Part shown: piece after piece, positions 19,319 to 27,337 of the stretch
How the letters are laid out: the number at the start of each line of letters is the position of its first letter
Numbering within the stretch: the first letter of the stretch is position 1
Source: Nevskiaceae bacterium
Lineage (GTDB): Bacteria; Pseudomonadota; Gammaproteobacteria; Steroidobacterales; Steroidobacteraceae
Direction of reading: 5' to 3'
DNA: 35,896 nt
Assembly: GCA_018883185.1 (NCBI GenBank)
Contig: VEQP01000028.1
Location: forward strand, 1 to 35,896
Made by a program: the position numbers and the translations under genes
Notes under the pieces: model-generated
The model's database searches: none
What the model was told of the DNA's origin: nothing
What the model saw: only the letters and a program-made list of their open reading frames with translations

Positions 19319-19984
19319 ATGAATTCAATCGCTCTGATCGGCGGCACCGGTGCACTCGGCGCTGCCATTGCTCGTCGGCTCGCCAAAGCGGGTGAGTCCG
19401 TCATTCTGGGTTCTCGCGATCCGGCGAAGGCTGCAGCGGCGGCGGCCGCTCTGCAAGCCGAAATAGGTCGGCCCGTTCAAGGGTTGGGCAATGCCGAGGC
19501 GGCGGCGACTGCGGCGATCGTCATCGTCACCGTGCCGTTCAACTCGCAAGAGACAACACTCGCGGAGATCGCGCCGGCGTGTCGCGGCAAAATCGTCGTC
19601 GATACGACCGTGCCGTTGATGCCGCCCAAGGTGATGCGCGTGCAGTTGCCGGCTGAGGGCAGCGCGGCGGTGCGGGCGCAGCGTTTGCTCGGGGAGGGCG
19701 TGACGGTGGTGTCCGCGTTTCATAATGTGGCCGCGCATAAGCTTGCCACCGATGCCGAGGTCGAATGCGATGTGCTCGTGTTCGGTGATGAGCGCGCCGC
19801 GCGCGAGCAGGTGCTACGGCTCGTAAGCCAGTGCGGCTTGCGCGGCTTGCATGGCGGCGCGCTTGTTAATTCCGCCGCGGCTGAAGCCTTGACCTCTGTG
19901 TTGATCTTTCTCAACAAAACCTATGCGGTTGACGGCGCAGGGGTGCGCATCACCGGCTCCTTGACCCCACCCGCGGCGGGCTGA
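19319..19984 (+). CDS. npdG: NADPH:F420 oxidoreductase
   Basis: Transfers hydride between NADP(H) and coenzyme F420, linking the F420 pool to NADPH. 221 residues, the normal size. N-terminal Rossmann motif GGTGALG at 8-14, then SRDPAKA for the NADP phosphate, VTVPFNSQ, and VSAFHNVAAHKL followed by CDVLVFGDE, the characteristic pair of the family (TIGR01915-type). The C-terminus LTSVLIFLNKTYAVDGAGVRITG is also conserved. It starts 9 bases after the glycerate kinase stop and ends directly against the cofE start. Its presence indicates that F420 is reduced in this cell. Confidence 0.92.
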   Translation: MNSIALIGGTGALGAAIARRLAKAGESVILGSRDPAKAAAAAAALQAEIGRPVQGLGNAEAAATAAIVIVTVPFNSQETTLAEIAPACRGKIVVDTTVPLMPPKVMRVQLPAEGSAAVRAQRLLGEGVTVVSAFHNVAAHKLATDAEVECDVLVFGDERAAREQVLRLVSQCGLRGLHGGALVNSAAAEALTSVLIFLNKTYAVDGAGVRITGSLTPPAAG

Positions 19985-20737
19985 ATGCCCGCGCCGGTCG
20001 CGTTTCGCGCGCTGCCGGGCCTGCCCGAGGTCGAGCCCGGTGCCGACTTGCCGCGTCTGATCCGCACGGCCTTGCGGGCTGCGGACATCGAGTTGCAGCC
20101 GCGCGATGTGCTGGTGGTCGCGCAAAAAATCATCTCCAAGGCTGAGGGGCGGCAGCGCCGCCTCGCCGAGGTCACCCCGTCGCCTGCAGCCATCGAGTTG
20201 GCGATGACCGTGCGCAAGGATCCGCGCTTCGTCGAGCTGGTGCTGGCCGAGTCATCGGCCGTGGTGCGCGCGGTGCCCGACATCCTGATCACGCGGCATC
20301 GCAGCGGTTTCGTCATGGCGAATGCCGGCATCGATCGCTCCAATCTGCCGAACGCGGAGGATACGGTGCTGTTGCTGCCGCTCGATTGCGATGCGTCAGC
20401 GCAAGCGTTGCGGGCGGCGTTTGCGCCGATCGATGTCGGCGTGATCGTCAGCGACAGTTTCGGTCGGCCGTGGCGACAGGGCACGGTGAATGTGGCCCTC
20501 GGTGTGGCGGGTTTTCCGGCCATGCTCGATCAGCGCGGGACTGTCGATCGACATGGCCGGGTGATGCAAACGACGCAGATCGCTCTCGGCGATGCGGTCG
20601 CGGCGGGCGCCGGCCTCGTGATGGGGGAAACGACCGAGGGTACCCCCGTGGTGCACGTCCGCGGGCTGGACTTTTCGGCGCCGCTGACCGATGGTCAGAG
20701 TCTCGTTCGGGCGACGGCAGAGGATTTGTTTCGTTGA
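19985..20737 (+). CDS. cofE: Coenzyme F420:L-glutamate ligase
   Basis: GTP-dependent ligase that adds L-glutamates to F420-0 to form F420-n. 250 residues, a single CofE domain as in archaea and other Proteobacteria, without the C-terminal FMN-binding reductase domain of actinobacterial FbiB. Recognisable: VVAQKIISKAEG (44-55), ILITRHRSGFVMANAGIDRSN with the conserved NAGID, VSDSFGRPWRQGTVNVALG and GDAVAAGAGLVMGE. The ATG follows the npdG stop with no gap. The end overlaps the TTG of cofD by 4 bases. Confidence 0.95.
   Translation: MPAPVAFRALPGLPEVEPGADLPRLIRTALRAADIELQPRDVLVVAQKIISKAEGRQRRLAEVTPSPAAIELAMTVRKDPRFVELVLAESSAVVRAVPDILITRHRSGFVMANAGIDRSNLPNAEDTVLLLPLDCDASAQALRAAFAPIDVGVIVSDSFGRPWRQGTVNVALGVAGFPAMLDQRGTVDRHGRVMQTTQIALGDAVAAGAGLVMGETTEGTPVVHVRGLDFSAPLTDGQSLVRATAEDLFR
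20719..20724 (+). promoter_or_regulatory. Ribosome binding site supporting the TTG start of cofD
   Basis: AGAGGA, 9 bases before the TTG at 20734. A GTG at 20752 is the alternative start but has no such site. Confidence 0.45.
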
Positions 20738-21705
20738 CTCCCGCAAACACAGTGCTGGCGATCTCGGGTGGTGTCGGTGGCGCCAAGCTCGCACTCGGGC
20801 TCGAGCGCGTGTTGCCTGCGGGTGAACTTGCGGTACTCGTCAATACAGGCGATGACTTCACCCATTTGGGCCTGCGTATTTGCCCCGATCTCGACACGCT
20901 GCTCTACACCCTCGGCGGGGTGGTGCACACCGGGCAAGGCTGGGGCCGCGCCGATGAGTCCTTCTGTTTCATGGACGAGTTGCGCCGGCAGGGTGGTCCT
21001 GACTGGTTTCTACTCGGCGATCGCGACCTCGTGTTGCACGTCGAGCGCACGCGGCGCCTTGCAGCCGGCGAGCGTTTGACGGCGCTGACGGCGGAGTTCG
21101 CGCAGCGTTTCGGCGTGCGCAGCCGCTTATTGCCGATGAGTGACTCGCCGGTGGCGACCTTGCTCGACACCGATGCCGGGGAACTCGAGTTTCAGCATTA
21201 CTTTGTCCGTCTGCGTTGCACGCCTGCCGTGCGCGCGCTGCGCTTTGCGGGGGCTGCTCAAGCCAGGCCTACCGAAGAACTGCTCAACGTGCTGCATTCC
21301 AAGGCGCTGCAGGCGGTAATTCTGTGCCCTTCGAACCCCTACCTCAGCATCGATCCGATTCTCGCCATTCCCGGACTTAGCGCCGCCTTGCGTGCCTCAC
21401 AGGTGCCGATCATCGCGGTCTCGCCCTTGATCGGCGGCCGTGCCGTCAAGGGTCCAACGGCCAAGATCATGCAGGAGCTCGGCGTGCAGGCCTCGCCCGC
21501 GAGCATCGCTGCCCACTATGCCGGGCTCATCGACGGCTTGGTGATCGACCATGCGGATGCGACTGACGCGCGTGGACTCTCGGTGCCGGTGGTATGCACC
21601 GATACCTTGATGAGTACGCTCGCTGATCGCGAACGCGTGGCCTCGATCGCCGTGGAGTTTGCAGCGACGTTGCGCGCGAGGGCAGTCATTCGGAGTCGCG
21701 CGTGA
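20734..21705 (+). CDS. cofD: Phospho-acid transferase CofD (2-phospho-L-lactate transferase family)
   Basis: Transfers the phospho-acid from its guanylylated form to Fo, giving F420-0 or an analogue. 323 residues from a TTG at 20734. Motifs: SGGVGGAKLA (11-20), NTGDDF (37-42), GLRICPDLDTLLYTL, LGDRDLVLH, MSDSPVATLLDT, and SPLIGGRAVKGPT near the C-terminus. The long open frame extends back through cofE but only this part is CofD. TTG/TGA overlap with cofE and a 4-base overlap with the next gene. Whether the donor carries lactate, enolpyruvate or glycerate cannot be read from this protein. Confidence 0.94.
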   Translation: MTPANTVLAISGGVGGAKLALGLERVLPAGELAVLVNTGDDFTHLGLRICPDLDTLLYTLGGVVHTGQGWGRADESFCFMDELRRQGGPDWFLLGDRDLVLHVERTRRLAAGERLTALTAEFAQRFGVRSRLLPMSDSPVATLLDTDAGELEFQHYFVRLRCTPAVRALRFAGAAQARPTEELLNVLHSKALQAVILCPSNPYLSIDPILAIPGLSAALRASQVPIIAVSPLIGGRAVKGPTAKIMQELGVQASPASIAAHYAGLIDGLVIDHADATDARGLSVPVVCTDTLMSTLADRERVASIAVEFAATLRARAVIRSRA

Positions 21706-24635
21706 TCGTTGCCGTGGTTCCGGTGCGCATTCGTGGCGAGGGAAAATCGCGCCTTGCCGGTGTGCTCTCGCCCCCGCGACGGGCCGCGCTCGTCCACTCC
21801 ATGTTGCGTCGGGTGCTGGCGGCGCTCGGTGCGTCGCGGCGCGTCGAGCGTATCGTCGTTGTCACCCCCGATGAGCAGCTGTCACTCCCGGCAGGCATCG
21901 ACGTGCTGCACGATCACGGTACCGGGCTCAACGATGCCGTGCGCCTGGCACAGACACAGCTCGCGGCCGAGGGCGCCTCGGCGATGTTGGTGGTGGCCGC
22001 CGATGCGCCACAGGTTACGGCCGAGGAAATCGACCGCCTGATCGAGCGCGCCCTCGAGGTCGAGGTCGCCGTGGTGCCTGATCGGCGCGGTGAGGGTACC
22101 AACGCGCTGTGGTTACGTCTGCCGACCCGCTTGATGCCGCAGTATGGCGTCGGCAGCGCTGCTGCCCATGGCGATGCGGCGCGACGTTTGGGCTTGCAGG
22201 TGGCGCGCATTGAGGTGCCGGGTCTGTCGCACGATGTCGACGTGCCGACGGATCTTGGCGCCGAGCCCATGCCCGCTGAGGTCGCCCGGTTGCTGGCCGA
22301 CGAGAACGACCTGCCTGCCTTGCTCGCTCGCGCCGCGGAACTCACTCTCGAGGGTTTTGGCTTGCGGGTCGGCTATTCCCGCAAGGTATTCATTCCGCTC
22401 ACGCACCTGTGCCGCGATGTCTGTCACTACTGCACTTTTGCGGCGCCGCCGGCGAGGGGTGCACGCGCCTTTCTCGCGATGGACGAGGTGCTGCGCATTG
22501 CCCGGGCCGGTGCGAGTGCAGGGTGTGATGAAGCGTTGTTTACGCTCGGCGACAAGCCCGAACTGCGGTATCGCTCGGCGCGCGAGGCGCTGGAGCAGAT
22601 GGGCCATTCGAGCACGCTCGACTATCTGCGTGAGGCGGCGCAGCGGGTGTTCACTGAAACGGGTCTGCTGCCGCATCTGAATCCTGGCGTGATGAGTCGC
22701 ATGGAACTCGCCGCCTTGCGGCCTGTGGCCGCCTCGATGGGCATCATGCTCGAAACTGTGGCGGATCGGCTGAGTGAGAAGGGCGGTCCGCATCATCGCT
22801 CGCCCGACAAGTGGCCCGCCGCTCGTCTACAGACCATCGCTGATGCGGGAGAGTTGCAGATCCCCTTCACCACGGGTTTGCTGATCGGCATCGGTGAAAC
22901 CCGAATCGAACGCATCGATACGCTGCTGGCGATACGCGCGCTGCACGAGCGCTACGGCCACATCCAAGAAGTCATCGTGCAGAACTTCCGCGCCAAACCC
23001 GGCACGCGCATGGCAGAGCACCCGGAGCCTGCACTCGAAGAATTGCAATGGACGATCGCGGTGGCCCGATTGATCTTCGGCCCGCAGATGTCGATTCAGG
23101 CGCCGCCGAATCTGAGCGCCGGGTCACTGCCTGCCTTGATTGCAGCGGGCCTCAACGATTGGGGCGGTGTGTCGCCGGTGACCCCGGATCATGTCAACCC
23201 GGAAGCGCCTTGGCCGCACCTTGCCGCGCTAGCCGAACAGACCGAGTCCGCAGGGCGATGGCTCGTGCAGCGTTTGCCTCTCGTGCCCTCCTTCGCGAGA
23301 GATCTTGATCGCTGGGTTGACCCTGCGCTGCGCACGGCGGTGCGACGTCGCTGTGATAGCGAGGGCTATGCAGCCGAGCGAGAGTGGCATGCCGGCGCGG
23401 GCGATCCGCCGCTTGCGCGCTACGTGACCTTGGCTCAGGGCGCGGCGCCGCGTGGTGCCGTGTCGGCGGCGATTGCTACAACGCTTCGTCAGTGTCTTGA
23501 AGGTGACACGCCGAGCGAGGAGGGTTTGCAACGCTTGTTCGCCGCGGACGGTGCGGAGTTCCATGCGGTGGTTCGCGCGGCGGACGATTTGCGGCGCAGG
23601 CACTGCGGCGATGCCGTGAGTTACGTCGTCAATCGCAACATCAACTATACGAATATCTGCACGTACTCTTGCGGATTTTGCGCGTTTGCCAAAGGGCGTA
23701 GCGCGCGTGCGCTGCGTGGGCCCGGATACCGACTCGATCTCGAGGAGATCGCGCGGCGTGTGGCCGAGGCTGCTGCGCGCGGTGCTACCGAAGTGTGCCT
23801 GCAGGGCGGCATCCATCCCTCGTTCGACGGTCACACGTATCTGTCGATCCTGCAGGCGGCCCGCGAGGCTGCCCCGCAGATTCACGTGCACGCGTTTTCA
23901 CCACTCGAGATCACGCATGGCGCCGAGACGCTGGGGCTTTCGGTTCGCGCTTACCTCGAGAGGCTCGCTGCAGCGGGTCTGCGCAGCCTGCCGGGCACGG
24001 CCGCGGAGATTCTGAGCGACGATGTGCGCGCGATTATTTGCGCTGACAAATTGAACACGTCTGCGTGGCTCGGTGTGATGCGCGATGCCCATGCTGCAGG
24101 CTTGCGCAGCACCGCCACAATCATGTTCGGGCACGTGGAGGAGCCGCGGCACTGGGCGCGACATCTACTGGCGATTCGGGCGTTGCAGATCGAAACCGGC
24201 GGCTTTACCGAGTTCGTCCCGCTGCCATTCGTGCACATGGAAGCGCCGCTGTGGCGCAAGGGACTGGCGCGCAGCGGGCCGAGCTGGCGCGAGGCCATGC
24301 TGATGCACGCGGTGGCGCGGCTGGCCCTTGAGCCGGTGCTGCGCAACGTGCAGGCATCGTGGGTGAAGCTCGGCCGCGAGGGCGCCCTGCAGGCCTTGCA
24401 AGTGGGCGCAAACGATCTTGGCGGCGTGTTGATGGACGAGTCCATCACACGCGCGGCCGGAGGCGTGAACGGTCAACAATTGACCGCTTCCGGCATGCGC
24501 GAGGCGATCCACTCGATTGGTCGTATGCCGCGGCAGCGTACGACCCTATACGCGGAGCCTGCTTCAGCGCAGTTTGGGGATCACGTGCTGACCAATGATG
24601 TCGAGCGCTTCCATCGGGTCGTCGTGCAGGCGTAA
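21702..24635 (+). CDS. CofC-CofG-CofH fusion (F420 precursor and Fo synthase)
   Basis: A 977-residue protein with three enzyme domains. Residues about 1-205 are CofC, the guanylyltransferase that activates a phospho-acid (MIVAVVPVR start, GEGKSRLAGVLS at 12-23, VVAADAPQV, SHDVDVPTDL). About 215-540 is a radical SAM CofG with cluster cysteines C237, C241 and C244 (CRDVCHYC). About 590-950 is a radical SAM CofH with C653, C657 and C660 (CTYSCGFC) and the CLQGGIHP and RQRTTLY motifs. CofG and CofH together make Fo from tyrosine and the ribityl-diaminouracil. CofG-CofH order matches actinobacterial FbiC (about 856 residues); the CofC domain in front is extra. GTG start overlaps cofD by 4 bases. 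The last 72 bases overlap the convergent LLM gene, and residues after RQRTTLY look like a non-family tail. Confidence 0.94.
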   Translation: MIVAVVPVRIRGEGKSRLAGVLSPPRRAALVHSMLRRVLAALGASRRVERIVVVTPDEQLSLPAGIDVLHDHGTGLNDAVRLAQTQLAAEGASAMLVVAADAPQVTAEEIDRLIERALEVEVAVVPDRRGEGTNALWLRLPTRLMPQYGVGSAAAHGDAARRLGLQVARIEVPGLSHDVDVPTDLGAEPMPAEVARLLADENDLPALLARAAELTLEGFGLRVGYSRKVFIPLTHLCRDVCHYCTFAAPPARGARAFLAMDEVLRIARAGASAGCDEALFTLGDKPELRYRSAREALEQMGHSSTLDYLREAAQRVFTETGLLPHLNPGVMSRMELAALRPVAASMGIMLETVADRLSEKGGPHHRSPDKWPAARLQTIADAGELQIPFTTGLLIGIGETRIERIDTLLAIRALHERYGHIQEVIVQNFRAKPGTRMAEHPEPALEELQWTIAVARLIFGPQMSIQAPPNLSAGSLPALIAAGLNDWGGVSPVTPDHVNPEAPWPHLAALAEQTESAGRWLVQRLPLVPSFARDLDRWVDPALRTAVRRRCDSEGYAAEREWHAGAGDPPLARYVTLAQGAAPRGAVSAAIATTLRQCLEGDTPSEEGLQRLFAADGAEFHAVVRAADDLRRRHCGDAVSYVVNRNINYTNICTYSCGFCAFAKGRSARALRGPGYRLDLEEIARRVAEAAARGATEVCLQGGIHPSFDGHTYLSILQAAREAAPQIHVHAFSPLEITHGAETLGLSVRAYLERLAAAGLRSLPGTAAEILSDDVRAIICADKLNTSAWLGVMRDAHAAGLRSTATIMFGHVEEPRHWARHLLAIRALQIETGGFTEFVPLPFVHMEAPLWRKGLARSGPSWREAMLMHAVARLALEPVLRNVQASWVKLGREGALQALQVGANDLGGVLMDESITRAAGGVNGQQLTASGMREAIHSIGRMPRQRTTLYAEPASAQFGDHVLTNDVERFHRVVVQA

Positions 24636-25589
24636 CGCACACTCGGTGAGCCCTGCGGTGCCGAACATCTTGAATCGCTCGATTTCCCGATCGAGATCCT
24701 CCAGGCCGCCGGTCGAAGTGAAGTACTCACACAACCGATTCGGAATGTCCTCGGGGATTCCCTGTATGTTGCCGGAGCGGTCGAACCAAGCGGCGACGAA
24801 CTTGTCGTAGTGGTCGCGTACGAGCTGTGCCTCCTCTTCGGTGAGGCACTGCATGATGAGCTCCTTCTGCAACTTGATCGCCCGCCAGGGCAGTTCGCGC
24901 CGCGATTCGCGGTAGCCGTCGGCACGGTTGCGCTTGAGGTGCCAGGCCCAGAACGTATTGGTGTGCAGCGGACCCATGCCGGGCTCGCGCTTAGCGGCGC
25001 CTTCCTGCACGTCCAACATCGCTTTAGCCATGACCTCCGGAGGCGTGCAGCCGATGAACACGCCGTCGCAGACGCGGGCTTCCATGCGCATCATCTGCCC
25101 GCGATAGGCGGTGCCATAAACGAGCGGTGGCTGCGGGGCGCTCAGCCAGTTGTAGGAGCAGGGCAGGTTGACGACGAAATCCTCGCCCTTGAACCCTTTG
25201 GCGAGTTTGCCTCGGCCTGCGCCGCGGACGATTTCGATGCCCTCTCGGGTCGCACGAACGAGCTTTTCCGGGCGCTCGATGCCCATGCAGTCGATGTTGC
25301 CCTCGCCAGCGCCCATGGCGATGACGGCCCGTCCGCCGCACATTTCATTGAGCGATAGCAGGCTGTTGGCGATCTTCAACGGGTGCATCTCGAAGGGGCT
25401 AACGGCGAGCGGTCCGATCAGCAGTCGCGATGTGGCCTGCACCAGCGGCACGAGCGAGAGGAAGCAGTCCCAGTGCGCGAAATAGTTGGATGACCAGATG
25501 GCGCGCACGCCGTATTGCTCGGCCTTCTGCCCGAGTTCAGCCACTTGGCGAGGAGTCAGGTCGGGTTCAAGGATGATGTCGATTTCCAT
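24564..25589 (-). CDS. LLM-class (probably F420-dependent) oxidoreductase
   Basis: A 341-residue luciferase-like monooxygenase-fold protein. The bacterial-luciferase barrel is visible from LTPRQVAELGQKAEQYGVRAIW through IGPLAVSPFEMHPLKIANSL, LNEMCGGRAVIAMGAGEG (a typical LLM core) and ARVCDGVFIGCTPPEVM. The family uses F420 or FMN; immediate proximity to F420 genes favours F420. Possible roles are oxidation of alcohols or sugars, or methylene-H4MPT-reductase-like chemistry; the substrate is unknown. It converges on cofCGH with a 72-base overlap and is preceded, on the same strand, by the DUF4153 gene with a 13-base gap. Confidence 0.85.
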   Translation of the reverse strand: MEIDIILEPDLTPRQVAELGQKAEQYGVRAIWSSNYFAHWDCFLSLVPLVQATSRLLIGPLAVSPFEMHPLKIANSLLSLNEMCGGRAVIAMGAGEGNIDCMGIERPEKLVRATREGIEIVRGAGRGKLAKGFKGEDFVVNLPCSYNWLSAPQPPLVYGTAYRGQMMRMEARVCDGVFIGCTPPEVMAKAMLDVQEGAAKREPGMGPLHTNTFWAWHLKRNRADGYRESRRELPWRAIKLQKELIMQCLTEEEAQLVRDHYDKFVAAWFDRSGNIQGIPEDIPNRLCEYFTSTGGLEDLDREIERFKMFGTAGLTECALRLHDDPMEALDIIGQHVIPKLR

Positions 25590-25602
25590 GGCGCGTCGGT
25601 CC

Positions 25603-27273
25603 TCAACGTAAAACGGGTTGCAGTTGGTAGCGGTGTGCGCCCGCGCGCAACTCCTGCACCACCGGAGGCAGGGTACCGAAATCCCCGTCTTTCAGCGCCG
25701 TATCGAACGCCTCGCGGGGTGCCGACGTGCTCGGGCGTCCACGCTCCGGAATCTCCCTCAACCAACCGCCCGAGTGCAGCACCCAGTCGGCGCCGCGGCG
25801 TGCGAACAGGCGATAGTCTTTCGCACCGGTGAGCAGCAAGGCGTCACGCTCGCCGTCTGTGTCCATGTCGAGCCACAGCAGGGCAGGCCGCGCCCCGCTC
25901 GTTGGGCCGGCTAATAGCCTCGGCGCGCGTTCGAATTCCTCCCTAAGCCGCGCCTCGAGTGCAGCGTCCACCTTGCCGCCCGGCATGATGCGCAGCGTCG
26001 TGCGCCAGACTCGATAGCGCTCCGCCTCGCTGCCTTCAAAGGCGAGAAATGCGCGAGCCCCCTCGCGTGCCGCGAGATCCGGGCTTTGCGCCATGGCCGT
26101 TTGGCTGCCGATTGCGAGCTGCAGCGGGTTTGCGGGCGGCGTGAGGCTGAGCAATACAACGGCCACCAGAGCCACGGCGAGTGCGACATTGACGGACGCG
26201 ATGCCGGCGAGCCAGCGGCCGGGTCGCAGGGCTGCCGCTGCGTAGCCGACCGAGTACAGCAACGCAAACGTGGCGGTGATCAGCGCCCAGTAGCGTGGCA
26301 CGGTGAGACCTAGATCGAGCACCCGCAAGGTAATCGACAAGAGCGCGGTCGCCGCCACCACCACCAGTAGCGGCGGCACGGCCCGCAGTGCAAGCGAAAG
26401 CCAGCGGCCATACACGGGCGGGTGTTCACCATCGCTGAAGGCGGCGTTGAAGAGCAGCACGGTGGCCGCGACCAGCCAAAGCAACCAGCCACTGTCCATC
26501 ACACGTTGCCCATCCACCCACAAGGTAGGCAAGCGTGGTAGCAGGGCGAGCGTGAACACGACGACGATCAGGGCTGCCAGGGGCAACAGCCACTGCATCA
26601 AGCCGAGCAATTGCTGCAGCACGCCGTCGATCAGGCGATCGGTGCGGCCGATGAGGTGGATGGCGAGCGCGACCGCGACGGTGCTCGCGGGGTAAGCGAA
26701 GCGCGGGTCGGTGATCCATTCTTTGACTAGCGTGATGCCGAGCGTATCCAGCAGGGCCGCGCCAAGGGCGAGCAACGCCCAAAACAGCAGCGTGAACAGC
26801 GCGGCTTCCGCAAGGCTCAGGCAGGTGCGCCAGACGATGCGGAAAAGTTCGGGGTAGGGCGGTACCCACTGTCCTGTTTCGAGTCGCGCCCGTACCCATG
26901 GCAGTGCAATAAGCCAGGCGATGAGGATCGGCAACAAGGCACCGGCGAACGCTGCGGGGTAGCGCTCGTCGATGCCGTCGGAGTCGATACGGACGCCGTC
27001 CGCGATGTTGTGGCCGGCGAGCACGCAGACCATCGTCAGGGCTGCGGCGACCACCCACAGTGTGCGTGTGCGCCAGTGCTCGGCCAGCACCAGCAGGGTA
27101 AGTGGCAGCAGCACGCTGATCAAATACGCGGGCAGCAGCCAGCCGGGCGCAGTCGCCCGCCAACTGCCGACGCTGATCGAGTGGTGCAGGCCCCACAGGG
27201 CCGCAGCTTGCAGGAGGGCGAGCGCGATGCGGGCGAGGGGGAGAGGCGCGGAACTTGTGGCAGAGACAGTCAT
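25603..27273 (-). CDS. DUF4153 multi-pass membrane protein
   Basis: A 556-residue protein with about ten or more predicted membrane segments in its first 375 residues, followed by a soluble C-terminal region (about 395-556). A PPYPELFRIVWRT segment and the spacing of helices fit the DUF4153 family, which has no defined biochemical function. The soluble tail includes LWLDMDTDGERDALLLTG, a D-x-D-x-D-G pattern reminiscent of FG-GAP/calcium-binding repeats. It is the first gene of a two-gene run with the LLM oxidoreductase, and divergent from the TerB/DUF697 gene (64 bases between). Confidence 0.8.
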   Translation of the reverse strand: MTVSATSSAPLPLARIALALLQAAALWGLHHSISVGSWRATAPGWLLPAYLISVLLPLTLLVLAEHWRTRTLWVVAAALTMVCVLAGHNIADGVRIDSDGIDERYPAAFAGALLPILIAWLIALPWVRARLETGQWVPPYPELFRIVWRTCLSLAEAALFTLLFWALLALGAALLDTLGITLVKEWITDPRFAYPASTVAVALAIHLIGRTDRLIDGVLQQLLGLMQWLLPLAALIVVVFTLALLPRLPTLWVDGQRVMDSGWLLWLVAATVLLFNAAFSDGEHPPVYGRWLSLALRAVPPLLVVVAATALLSITLRVLDLGLTVPRYWALITATFALLYSVGYAAAALRPGRWLAGIASVNVALAVALVAVVLLSLTPPANPLQLAIGSQTAMAQSPDLAAREGARAFLAFEGSEAERYRVWRTTLRIMPGGKVDAALEARLREEFERAPRLLAGPTSGARPALLWLDMDTDGERDALLLTGAKDYRLFARRGADWVLHSGGWLREIPERGRPSTSAPREAFDTALKDGDFGTLPPVVQELRAGAHRYQLQPVLR

Positions 27274-27337
27274 GCATGGAACTTTACTGCCAGATGGGCG
27301 TCTATCGGGCTGTCATCAGCTGCCCTACGGAAACTTA

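Larger units (their letters stand above)
14990..24635 (+). other. Predicted eight-gene operon containing F420 biosynthesis
   Basis: Eight genes run head to tail with almost no gaps. Four-base stop/start overlaps occur at 15961-15964, 16881-16884, 17936-17939, 20734-20737 and 21702-21705; npdG/cofE are directly adjacent, and only glycerate kinase/npdG leaves 9 bases. Five of the eight starts are GTG or TTG. The pattern strongly suggests one transcript with translational coupling; no internal promoter or terminator was seen. Confidence 0.75.

Noticed and set aside
24810..25358. 182-codon plus-strand frame inside the LLM gene
   Set aside because: It would extend the cofCGH strand, but it is antisense to the conserved LLM core and has no recognisable domain.
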